Notes under the pieces: model-generated | Seen by the model: the letters and a program-made list of their open reading frames with translations, nothing else | Databases searched by the model: none | What the model was told of the DNA's origin: nothing | Shown: piece by piece, positions 48,228 through 56,401 of the stretch | Layout of the letters: each line of letters starts with the position of its first letter | Position numbering within the stretch: the first letter of the stretch is position 1 | Position numbers and translations under genes: made by a program | From: Leptolyngbya ohadii IS1 | GTDB taxonomy: Bacteria > Cyanobacteriota > Cyanobacteriia > Elainellales > Elainellaceae | Direction: 5' to 3' | DNA length: 64,000 nt | Assembly (NCBI RefSeq): GCF_002215035.1 | Contig: NZ_NKFP01000006.1 | Coordinates: 2,633,080 to 2,697,079 of the forward strand

Positions 48228-48869
48228 ATGGAGGTTTTAGGACAGGCTTGGACATATGCGATCGAGCATCAGCAAGAGCTAATCGAGGCTTTGCAACAGC
48301 ATTTGCTGCTGGTGTTGGTGCCCATGACGATCGCCCTAATCCTGGGATTACCCCTGGGCTGGTGGAGTTCCCGATCGCGTCTGGCGGCATTGACTTTTAT
48401 TAACGGCTTTAATGTCCTGCGCGTCATCCCCAGTCTTGCCGTGCTGTTTCTGGCAATTCCCTATTTCGGACTCAGTTTCCGCTCTGCGGCAATCGCCCTG
48501 ACGCTGCTGGCAATGCCTCCGATTTTAATCAATACGGATGTGGCATTTCGGACGATCGATCCGATGGTGCAGGAAGCGGCGGCAGGGATGGGCATGAGCG
48601 ATACGCAAATTCTGCGTCGGGTGGAAGTGCCTCTTGCCCTGCCCGTCATCGTCTCAGGAATTAAAATTGCCCTGGTGGAAGTGATTGCAAGCGCAACGCT
48701 GGCGGCGTTCATTGGTGCGGGAGGTCTGGGGACTTTTATTGTGCGAGGGTTTTCTCTTTACGACAATCGGATTCTTCTGGTCGGAGCCGTTCCGGTGGCA
48801 CTGCTGGCGCTGCTGACAGAAGTAAGCTTGAGCTGGGTTCAGCGAGGATTGCAGCCCCCCAATCCCTAA
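48228..48869 (+). CDS. Osmoprotectant ABC transporter permease (OpuBB/YehW-like)
   Basis: A 213-residue inner-membrane permease with about six membrane segments (LLLVLVPMTIALILGLPLGW, AVLFLAIPYFGLSFRSAAIA) and the EAA-like cytoplasmic loop EAAAGMGMSDTQILRRVEVP that contacts the ATPase. Matches permeases of glycine betaine/choline transporters. I chose the ATG at 48228, not the TTG at 48198. No ATPase or binding-protein genes are adjacent in the window, so it is an orphan here. Confidence 0.88.
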   Translation: MEVLGQAWTYAIEHQQELIEALQQHLLLVLVPMTIALILGLPLGWWSSRSRLAALTFINGFNVLRVIPSLAVLFLAIPYFGLSFRSAAIALTLLAMPPILINTDVAFRTIDPMVQEAAAGMGMSDTQILRRVEVPLALPVIVSGIKIALVEVIASATLAAFIGAGGLGTFIVRGFSLYDNRILLVGAVPVALLALLTEVSLSWVQRGLQPPNP

Positions 48870-49009
48870 AAGCCAGCTTTTGGTTGCGTTTTGGTCACAG
48901 TGAGCGCTCTTCTAACAGGCGGTCTATACTTAAGAGTGTTGCTCAGAAATATTAATTCAGATATCTCTTGAGAATATCGACTGTTTGAGGGCATTGCAGA
49001 ACCAAAAGG

Positions 49010-51007
49010 TTGGCAAGCAAAGCCACAGATTCAAACGCAGACATTCGTCAGCAATCCGCACCCATGCTCAGTTCCCAGCCCGATCTCCTACAGCAGATGC
49101 TTGAACGAGAGCGGCTCTTGACCGCTATGAGTCAGCGGATTCGGCAGACCCTCGACCTGAGCGAAGTCCTGAATACCACAGCCGCAGAAGTTCGGACTTT
49201 TCTTCAAAGCGATCGGGTAGCAATTTTTCAGTTTGAACCAGATTGGCAGGGGCGGGTCGTGGTTGAGTCAGTGCGTCCCGGCTGTCCTTCCATCCTGAAT
49301 CAAAAAATTCATGATCCCTGCTTTAAGCATTTATGGCACCACCCCTACCTGGAAGGACGAACCCAGCAGATTGATGATTTGCAGCAGGCAGAGCTAGACC
49401 CCTGCTATCGGGCAATGCTGGAGCAGCTTCATGTGCGGGCAAATCTGGTCGTACCCATTTTGCAAAGCCCTGCCTCTAATCAGCCGTTAGATCCGACCCA
49501 GCGATCGCAGCAGGACAGTCTGTGGGGGTTGCTGCTAGTTCATCAATGCACGGCACCTCGCCAGTGGCAGCGTGAGGATGTTTCGTTGCTAATTCAGCTT
49601 GCTTCCCAGGTTGCGGTCGCTATTCAGCAGTCCGAACTCTACGAGCAGCTTAATCGGCTCAACAGCACTCTAGAGATGCAGGTACAGCAGCGCATGGCTC
49701 AGCTTCAGCAGGCATTTGAGTTTGAAGCAACCCTGAAGCGCATCACCGACAAAGTGCGAGATAGCCTGGATGAAGCGCAAATCTTGCAGACCGTTGTACG
49801 AGAACTTACCCTGGCACTGGGTACAGCAAGCTGCGATACCGCCATTTACAACACTCAGCAGCAGGTTTCAACGATCGTCTGCGAATACATTCAGGGCAAT
49901 GTGCCGATCGCGAAGGGTAAATCCATTCCCATTGGGGTTTTCCCGGAGTACTATCAGCTGCTGCTGCAAGGAGAATATTTTCAGTTCTGTTGGCATAATC
50001 CGGTTTATGTGGCGGATCATCCCGTGCGAGAAATTCGCGATCGCTATGCCGTGCTGGCTTGTCCCATTATTGACGATCAGGGTGTGCTGGGGGATCTCTG
50101 CCTTTATCGGAACGGAGACTCGATCTACGAGGAAGCCGAAATTCGCTTGGTGCAGCAGGTGGCAAATCAATGTGCCATCGCGATCCGTCAAGCCCGACTC
50201 TATCACGCCGCCCAGACGCAGGTTACAGAACTGGAGCGGCTCAACTACCTGAAAGACGATTTTCTGAACACGATTTCCCACGAACTGCGAACCCCGGTCG
50301 CCAACATCAAGCTTGCAGCGGAACTGCTAGAAGTCCATCTGCACCAGATGCAGCTTTTAGGGGAGGGCACCCCGATCGATCGTCCGTTTGAGATTTTGAA
50401 GCACGAAACCCAGCGTGAAATGAATCTAATTAACGATCTGCTGGATCTGTCGCGCCTGAATGCCAATACAGAACCCCTGCTGCTGACGACGATCGATCCG
50501 GCAATCTGGATTCACTCGATCGCTGAATCCTTTATCGAACGTGCCCACAGCCATCAGCAAACCCTGAATATGTTGATTCCTGCGGATCTGCCGCCGATCA
50601 CCACTGACCTGCTCGACCTGGAACGAATTGTCACCGAACTGCTGAACAATGCCTGTAAATATACGCCTGGTGGGGAGACGATCACGCTATCGGCGGGTCA
50701 AACGGCAAATCGCACGGAGCTGCAAATTAGCGTCAGCAATTCCGGTGTTCGGATTCCCCCCAGCGAACAAACTCGAATTTTTGACAAGTTCTACCGGATT
50801 CTTAACAGTGACCCCTGGAAGTATGGGGGAGTCGGGCTGGGACTGGCACTGGTTCAAAAACTGGCGCAGCGCCTGAACGGAACAATTCAGGTAAAAAGTA
50901 GCGATGGCTCCGAAGCAGAAACCGCCTCCCAGCCGCAAACCACCTTTGTCCTGACTGTTCCGATCGACCTTTCCAGCAAATCCTCAGCAGATGATCCATT
51001 ACATTGA
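49010..51007 (+). CDS. GAF-domain sensor histidine kinase
   Basis: A 665-residue cytoplasmic kinase. First GAF domain (residues about 45-200: IRQTLDLSEVLNTTAAEVRT, GRVVVESVRPGCP), of the phytochrome-like type but without an obvious chromophore Cys in a typical CH motif; second GAF (about 240-405); dimerisation/phosphoacceptor domain with His424 in NTISHELRTPVANI; ATPase N box LLNNACKYTP, IFDKFYRI and GGVGLGLALVQKLAQRLNG. The TTG at 49010 gives the longest form; an ATG at 49064 (MLSSQPDLLQ) is an alternative. No membrane segment. Confidence 0.92.
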   Translation: MASKATDSNADIRQQSAPMLSSQPDLLQQMLERERLLTAMSQRIRQTLDLSEVLNTTAAEVRTFLQSDRVAIFQFEPDWQGRVVVESVRPGCPSILNQKIHDPCFKHLWHHPYLEGRTQQIDDLQQAELDPCYRAMLEQLHVRANLVVPILQSPASNQPLDPTQRSQQDSLWGLLLVHQCTAPRQWQREDVSLLIQLASQVAVAIQQSELYEQLNRLNSTLEMQVQQRMAQLQQAFEFEATLKRITDKVRDSLDEAQILQTVVRELTLALGTASCDTAIYNTQQQVSTIVCEYIQGNVPIAKGKSIPIGVFPEYYQLLLQGEYFQFCWHNPVYVADHPVREIRDRYAVLACPIIDDQGVLGDLCLYRNGDSIYEEAEIRLVQQVANQCAIAIRQARLYHAAQTQVTELERLNYLKDDFLNTISHELRTPVANIKLAAELLEVHLHQMQLLGEGTPIDRPFEILKHETQREMNLINDLLDLSRLNANTEPLLLTTIDPAIWIHSIAESFIERAHSHQQTLNMLIPADLPPITTDLLDLERIVTELLNNACKYTPGGETITLSAGQTANRTELQISVSNSGVRIPPSEQTRIFDKFYRILNSDPWKYGGVGLGLALVQKLAQRLNGTIQVKSSDGSEAETASQPQTTFVLTVPIDLSSKSSADDPLH

Positions 51008-51030
51008 ACAATTGCAGACCGTTACGCTCA

Positions 51031-52440
51031 CTACACTCTGCCCGAAGCCGATCGCCTCAAGAACTGACCGCTTCCTGGCGTCCCGTACCACTGTTCTCCG
51101 TGCACTACCAGCTCACCGCGCAAAAACACCTTTTCGACCTTGCCCGTTACCGATCGCCCCTCATAAAGCGAATAATCTACGTTGGAATGGTGGGTGCTGG
51201 CGCTAATGACGTGGGATTTGTGGGGGTCAAACAGGACAATATCCGCATCGCTGCCGACGGCGATCGTACCTTTGCGGGGAAACAGCCCAAACATCTTGGC
51301 GGGTGCGGTTGACGTCAGCTGCACAAACCGATTCAGGGTGAGCCGATTGGCATTGACACCGCCATCAAACAGCAGCGGAATTCGCAGTTCTACCCCCGGT
51401 GCGCCATTGGGGATTTGCTCAAAGTTGTCTCGCCCTAACTGTTTCGATCGATGAATGCCAAAGGGACTTTCGTTGAAGCAAAACGGACAGTGATCCGTAG
51501 ACACAATTTGCAGATCGTCGAACTTGAGTCCGCGCCAGAGGGCGTGCTGGCAGTCAGCTTCCCGCAGCGGTGGAGTCATGACAAACTTTGCCGCTTCAAA
51601 GCCGGGACGATCGTATTCCTCGATGGTGAGAAACAGATAGTGGGGACAGGTTTCTGCATAAGCCTCAATGCCGCGATCGCGGGCTTCCACTACAGCGTCC
51701 AGCGCTTCTTTTGCCGAAAGGTGAACGATATACACCGGGATTTCCGCCAGTTCCGCCAGCCGAATTGCCCGATGGGTTGCCTCTGCCTCCATAACGCGGG
51801 GACGGGTGAGGGAGTGGTATTTGGGAGAAGTGTTGCCCTGCGCCAGTGCCTCTTCGATCAAAACCTGAATCACGCTGCCGTTTTCTGCGTGCAGGTTAAT
51901 CATGCCGCCGTGACCGCCCACCGTCCGCATCGCACGAAAAATGTCCCCATCCTCGACCATGAGAATGCCCGGATACGCCATGAACATCTTGAAGCTGGAA
52001 ATGCCGTCGCGGTTAATTAAATCGGGCAGCTCCGCTAAGGTTTCGGGCGTGATGTGGGTGAGAATCAGGTGAAAACTATAGTCCACGCAGGCTTTGGGCT
52101 GCGCTACTGCCAACCGCTGATCGAGGGTCTGCTTGGGGGTTTCGCCTTTCTTTTGTAGTGCAAAGTCAATAATGGTCGTCGTGCCGCCAAATGCCGCCGA
52201 TCGCGTTCCGGTTTCAAAGGTATCGCAGGTCTCTGCCGTACCCAGGGGAAACTCCATGTGGGTATGCACATCAACGCCGCCGGGCAGCACATAGAGATTG
52301 CTGGCATCGTGGACGATCGCGGTATCGGAGTGAATCTCGCGGGCGATCGTATCAATTCTGCCGTCTTTGATTAAGATATCTGCGCGATAATCATCAACGG
52401 CAGTAATAATTCTTCCCCCTCGAATTAGGGTTTCGGTCAT
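51031..52440 (-). CDS. hydA: Dihydropyrimidinase (hydantoinase)
   Basis: A 469-residue amidohydrolase. Binuclear zinc ligands in GGVDVHTHMEFP, carboxylated Lys in SSFKMFMAYPG, His in INLHAENG and IPVYIVHLSAKEA, Asp in IVSTDHCPFCF. Catalyses ring opening of dihydrouracil/dihydrothymine or hydantoins in reductive pyrimidine breakdown. Length and motifs are complete. It converges with the histidine kinase gene. Confidence 0.92.
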   Translation of the reverse strand: MTETLIRGGRIITAVDDYRADILIKDGRIDTIAREIHSDTAIVHDASNLYVLPGGVDVHTHMEFPLGTAETCDTFETGTRSAAFGGTTTIIDFALQKKGETPKQTLDQRLAVAQPKACVDYSFHLILTHITPETLAELPDLINRDGISSFKMFMAYPGILMVEDGDIFRAMRTVGGHGGMINLHAENGSVIQVLIEEALAQGNTSPKYHSLTRPRVMEAEATHRAIRLAELAEIPVYIVHLSAKEALDAVVEARDRGIEAYAETCPHYLFLTIEEYDRPGFEAAKFVMTPPLREADCQHALWRGLKFDDLQIVSTDHCPFCFNESPFGIHRSKQLGRDNFEQIPNGAPGVELRIPLLFDGGVNANRLTLNRFVQLTSTAPAKMFGLFPRKGTIAVGSDADIVLFDPHKSHVISASTHHSNVDYSLYEGRSVTGKVEKVFLRGELVVHGEQWYGTPGSGQFLRRSASGRV

Positions 52441-52986
52441 GGGTTATATCTCCATCTATAGTGCATTTCGCTTCGCTTGTATTTCCTTACAATTCTCAAT
52501 TCATCTAGAATTTTGTTAAGATAACTTTGTTTGGGTTTTGTTCTCAGGTTTCGCGCTCAGACTTTATCCTTAATCATCTATACGTCTGAAAGTTACTACA
52601 GCTTTTTCCGCAACTCAATTTCAAGAATTTACTTATTGATGATTATTGACATATCTTTGTAGCTGTAACAGAGCTGTAATGAATCTGTTGGTATCTGCTC
52701 AATCGACTGTTTTTCGCGATAGATCTCACGCGATCGTCACTTCAGCTCCTATTCTTTTGACAAACCGGACTCTCCCTTCCAGCAAATCTGTTGTCTGTGC
52801 CACAGTATGAAGTGTCACAAGCAAGGCATAGAGGCAAATTGAAGTCGTTATTCTTGTAAGCAAGGTGTGAGGAAAAGTAGAAAAAGCCTCTGGGGTCGAA
52901 ACATGGCAAGACTCCCGGAGGTTTTTTCATAGGAAGCTTTTGACCTAACTTCAATCAGTCCCAGCTTCAATCAGTCTCGACTTTCA
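52441..52986. other. Gap with hydA promoter region and bidirectional terminator
   Basis: A 546-base stretch. The left part is AT-rich and should contain the hydA promoter. The right part holds a hairpin with A/T runs on both sides (52881-52927). A minus-strand frame of 70 residues overlaps that hairpin and is not a credible gene. Confidence 0.55.
52881..52927. terminator. Bidirectional terminator
   Basis: AAAAAG-CCTCTGGG ... CCCGGAGG-TTTTTT, an eight-base-pair stem flanked by A and T runs, works in both directions. It lies 60 bases beyond the stop of the leftward GNAT gene. Confidence 0.75.
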
Positions 52987-53528
52987 TCAGTCCAGCTTTA
53001 GCACCAGCAGCCTGGATTGGGGCATGATTCCCAGCTCATTTCGTACGATCGCCGTTAGCTCTTTGGCGGCAACGGGTTCAAATCCCAAACGAGTATAAAA
53101 ACTGACGCGATCGGTGGAGCAGGCAAGATACAGCGGTTTTACAGCCTTCTCTCCTATAGACTTGACCAGCATTGACCCCAGACCTTGCTGACGGTAGGCA
53201 GGCGCAACCAGCAGGTTAAACAGCAGCGAGTAGTGGCGATAGCGGCAGAGCTTGGCACAGGCAATGAGCTGAGTTTGCCCCTTTCTCCGAGGAGCAGCGG
53301 AAAAGCAGTCCACAATCACCCAATAGTATTTCCAATCGTCCGAAAGCAGAGGACTCAGGCGCAGCCACAGGAACGCCGTCACCAGGGCAACGATCGCCAG
53401 CAGCAGCACCGTTATTCCAAGACTCAGCAGCCAGAACATCCCAACAGCCAGTAGCCCCCAGCTCAGCCATTGCCATCCGCGAGTCGGGCGATTGATCTCA
53501 CGCTCAAAGTTTTGCAGCAGCCGATGAA
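52987..53528 (-). CDS. GNAT acetyltransferase with membrane hairpin; N-terminus cut
   Basis: About 180 residues of a GNAT-family N-acetyltransferase: FNLLVAPAYRQQGLGSMLVK (acetyl-CoA pyrophosphate loop, QQGLGS), PLYLACSTDRVSFYTRLGFE, and C-terminal LGIMPQSRLLVLKLD. An N-terminal hydrophobic pair (LLAVGMFWLLSLGITVLLLA, IVALVTAFLWLRL) is inserted before the acyltransferase strand, as in several cyanobacterial proteins. At about 53528 the frame enters an inverted fragment of the M20 gene, so the true N-terminus (perhaps 20-40 residues) is missing. The longer frame to 53856 is a chimera. Confidence 0.85.
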
Positions 53529-54350
53529 TTCCCGAATCATAGGTTCCGCGCCGCCCGGACCTTCCTCCGCAGGCTGGAAAATGAACTTCACCGTTCCGGC
53601 AAACCGCTCCGGATGCTGCGATAGATAGTAAGCCGTCCCCAGGGCGATCGTTGCCCTGGTGACGGCGTTCCTGTGGCTGCGCCTGAGTCCTCTGCTTTCG
53701 GACGATTGGAAATACTATTGGGTGATTGTGGACTGCTTTTCCGCTGCTCCTCGGAGAAAGGGGCAAACTCAGCTCATTGCCTGTGCCAAGCTCTGCCGCT
53801 ATCGCCACTACTCGCTGCTGTTTAACCTGCTGGTTGCGCCTGCCTACCGTCAGCAAGGTCTGGGGTCAATGCTGGTCAAGTCTATAGGAGAGAAGGCTGT
53901 AAAACCGCTGTATCTTGCCTGCTCCACCGATCGCGTCAGTTTTTATACTCGTTTGGGATTTGAACCCGTTGCCGCCAAAGAGCTAACGGCGATCGTACGA
54001 AATGAGCTGGGTTTGTGGCGCAGAAGCTACGGGAATGGGGCATTCCGCATCAGACGGGGATCGCTCAAACGGGAGTCGTGGCAACAGTAACGGGCAGTCA
54101 ACCGGGTCCCGTGCTGGCAATTCGGGCGGATATGGATGCCCTGCCGATTCAGGAAGAAAATGAGGTGCCCTATCGATCGCAGCATCCGGAGCGGTTTGCC
54201 GGAACGGTGAAGTTCATTTTCCAGCCTGCGGAGGAAGGTCCGGGCGGCGCGGAACCTATGATTCGGGAAGGCGTGCTGCAAAATCCTCAAGTCGATGCAG
54301 TAATTGGGCTACACCTGTGGAATAATTTGCCGCTGGGTACGGTGGGCATC
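53521..54350. other. Mosaic of GNAT and M20 amidohydrolase fragments
   Basis: Pieces: 53529-53651 = 54850-54972 inverted (123 bases); 53642-54011 = 53030-53399 inverted (370 bases); 54006-54189 = 54631-54814 direct; 54176-54350 = 54879-55053 direct. Joins share GGCGATCGT, GCTGGG and ATCGCAGCATCCGG. The last join deletes 78 bases (26 codons) between direct repeats. Apparent genes at 53659-54090 and 54015-54365 are products of this joining. Confidence 0.92.
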
Positions 54351-54489
54351 TTGTCTCCCCATTAAGGGTTATTCTGCTCGTTCAGATTCCTTCAGGTTAT
54401 GACATCCACAATTTTCAGAGAAGTTGTGAAACAGCCGATTTGGGAGGCGATCGGTTAGTTTAAAGAAAAGAAAGGATTTTTTAAGGAAT
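54351..54489 (+). promoter_or_regulatory. Upstream region of the M20 amidohydrolase gene
   Basis: 139 bases of unique sequence between the mosaic and the gene at 54490. It should contain the promoter; I see an AT-rich stretch (ttaaagaaaagaaaggattt, about 54460-54480) that ends in a purine-rich segment, TTTAAGGAAT just before ATG. Confidence 0.45.
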
Positions 54490-55704
54490 ATGGTCTCTAC
54501 GTCCCTCCCGGCGCTCAATGTCAATTTATCTCGAATTCGGACGGCAATTCAGGCACTTCAGCCGCAGTTAGTGGAGTGGCGGCGGGTTCTGCATCAGCGT
54601 CCTGAACTGGGATTTCAGGAGGAGTTGACGGCTGGGTTTGTGGCGCAGAAGCTACGGGAATGGGGCATTCCGCATCAGACGGGGATCGCTCAAACGGGAG
54701 TCGTGGCAACAGTAACGGGCAGTCAACCGGGTCCCGTGCTGGCAATTCGGGCGGATATGGATGCCCTGCCGATTCAGGAAGAAAATGAGGTGCCCTATCG
54801 ATCGCAGCATCCGGGCAAAATGCACGCCTGCGGACATGATGGACATACGACGATCGCCCTGGGGACGGCTTACTATCTATCGCAGCATCCGGAGCGGTTT
54901 GCCGGAACGGTGAAGTTCATTTTCCAGCCTGCGGAGGAAGGTCCGGGCGGCGCGGAACCTATGATTCGGGAAGGCGTGCTGCAAAATCCTCAAGTCGATG
55001 CAGTAATTGGGCTACACCTGTGGAATAATTTGCCGCTGGGTACGGTGGGCATCCGGGAAGGGGCTTTGATGGCGGCAGTGGAACTGTTTGACTGCACCAT
55101 CCAGGGACGGGGCGGACATGGGGCAATTCCGCAGCAAACGATCGATGCGATTGTGGTGGCTTCCCAGGTTGTGAACGCGCTGCAAACAATTGTCTCTCGC
55201 AATGTTGATCCGCTGAAAGCTGGCGTGGTGACGGTGGGATCGTTCCATGCCGGACACGCCAATAACGTGATTGCCGATACAGCCCGCCTGACGGGAACGG
55301 TGCGTTACTTTGATCCCAGCCTCAAGGGATTTTTCCGCGAACGGATGGAGCAAATTATTTCCGGCATCTGTCAAAGTTATGGCGCGACTTACCATCTGGA
55401 CTACGATGAGTTCTATCCACCCGTCATCAACGATCGCAATATTGCAAACTTAGTTCGATCGATCGCCGAAGAAGTGATCGAAACGCCGATCGGCATTGTG
55501 CCAGACTGTCAGACGATGGGCGGCGAGGATATGTCCTATTTCTTGCAGGAAGTTCCCGGCTGCTATTTCTTCCTGGGGGCGGCGAACCTGAGCAAGGGGC
55601 TGGCGTATCCGCACCATCACCCCAGATTTGATTTTGACGAGACGGCTTTGGGAATGGGCGTGGAGATTTTCGCTCGCTGCGTCGAGAAGTTTTGTCAGGC
55701 ATAA
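54490..55704 (+). CDS. M20-family amidohydrolase (IAA-amino acid/hippurate hydrolase-like)
   Basis: A 404-residue metallopeptidase-fold hydrolase. Metal ligands: AIRADMDALPIQEEN, MHACGHDGHTTIALG (Cys and His), QPAEEGPGGAEPMI, HHHPRFDFDETAL; dimerisation domain with CTIQGRGGHGAIPQ. Cleaves N-acyl amino acids such as hippurate, N-acetyl-diaminopimelate or indole-acetyl amino acids; the exact substrate cannot be told. AAGGAAT precedes the start. The copy in the mosaic upstream is partial and lacks 26 codons. Confidence 0.92.
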   Translation: MVSTSLPALNVNLSRIRTAIQALQPQLVEWRRVLHQRPELGFQEELTAGFVAQKLREWGIPHQTGIAQTGVVATVTGSQPGPVLAIRADMDALPIQEENEVPYRSQHPGKMHACGHDGHTTIALGTAYYLSQHPERFAGTVKFIFQPAEEGPGGAEPMIREGVLQNPQVDAVIGLHLWNNLPLGTVGIREGALMAAVELFDCTIQGRGGHGAIPQQTIDAIVVASQVVNALQTIVSRNVDPLKAGVVTVGSFHAGHANNVIADTARLTGTVRYFDPSLKGFFRERMEQIISGICQSYGATYHLDYDEFYPPVINDRNIANLVRSIAEEVIETPIGIVPDCQTMGGEDMSYFLQEVPGCYFFLGAANLSKGLAYPHHHPRFDFDETALGMGVEIFARCVEKFCQA

Positions 55705-55727
55705 GTGGTCTGTGCAAGGAGATTTGC

Positions 55728-55757
55728 GCCCCCTAGCCCCCAATTCTGGGGGAACAG
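55728..55757. repeat. Dispersed C/G-rich repeat
   Basis: GCCCCCTAGCCCCCAATTCT followed by GGGGGAACAG, a palindrome in the 63-base gap between the M20 and DUF3318 genes. Related to the sequence inside the FGGY gene. Confidence 0.6.
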
Positions 55758-55767
55758 AACAATAAAC

Positions 55768-56361
55768 ATGGAAGACTCTTCTGCTGCGGGCAGTCCCAAG
55801 GTCGATGAAAACTATCGCCTCCTGGACCTGATGCCTGCCTCCGGGCGAATGTACTGCAAGATCCAGAGCAAGCCTGACCAGCCGCAGGTGATTACGGCAA
55901 AAGTTCCCCTGCCCGGTCGCGAAACTCGCCCGATCGCCATTAACTTTGACCTCTGGCACAAGCTCACCCAGCCCCAGCGTGATTTGCTGCTGCTGCAAAA
56001 AGTAAGCTGGCTGCTCTCAATTCGCTGGTTTGAGCCGGGATTTTATCAGGGACTCACCGCCCTCGGCTTTGCCGGAATCGGCTGGGAATTTCTGCGCTCT
56101 GACCCCACCGCCATTCTCGTGATGAGCGGACTCACCTTCCTCGCAGCCAGCCAGATCTGGCGCAAAAGCCGCACCCTTGAACAGTCCAAAATCGCGGACG
56201 AGCAGGCGATCGCCATTGCCCAACGACGAGGCTATTCCCAGACAGACGCAGCCCAGGCGTTAATTGAAGCGATCGAGGCTGTTGCCTTACTAGAAGGGCG
56301 ATCGATTACCGTGGAGGAACAGGTGCGGTGTCAGAATTTGCGATCGAATCTTACGAGGTAA
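55768..56361 (+). CDS. DUF3318 cyanobacterial membrane protein
   Basis: A 197-residue protein from the ATG at 55768 (MEDSSAAGSP). Features of the family are RLLDLMPASGRMYCKIQSKP, RPIAINFDLWHKLTQPQRDL and WLLSIRWFEPGFYQGLTALG, then two membrane segments (FAGIGWEF..., AILVMSGLTFLAASQIW) and a C-terminal helical region (SQTDAAQALIEAIEAVALLE). The function is unknown; it occurs almost only in cyanobacteria. Confidence 0.85.
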   Translation: MEDSSAAGSPKVDENYRLLDLMPASGRMYCKIQSKPDQPQVITAKVPLPGRETRPIAINFDLWHKLTQPQRDLLLLQKVSWLLSIRWFEPGFYQGLTALGFAGIGWEFLRSDPTAILVMSGLTFLAASQIWRKSRTLEQSKIADEQAIAIAQRRGYSQTDAAQALIEAIEAVALLEGRSITVEEQVRCQNLRSNLTR

Positions 56362-56401
56362 ACTATCTCATCCACTCCTCTACTCCTCCACCCTTCTCCC
56401 T

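Noticed and set aside
49010-51007. A phytochrome photoreceptor
   Set aside because: Two GAF domains are present, but I see no clear bilin-binding Cys-His pair or PHY domain arrangement.
53185-54365. A second GNAT gene and a short M20 gene
   Set aside because: These are exact copies of parts of the neighbouring genes, truncated at the joins.
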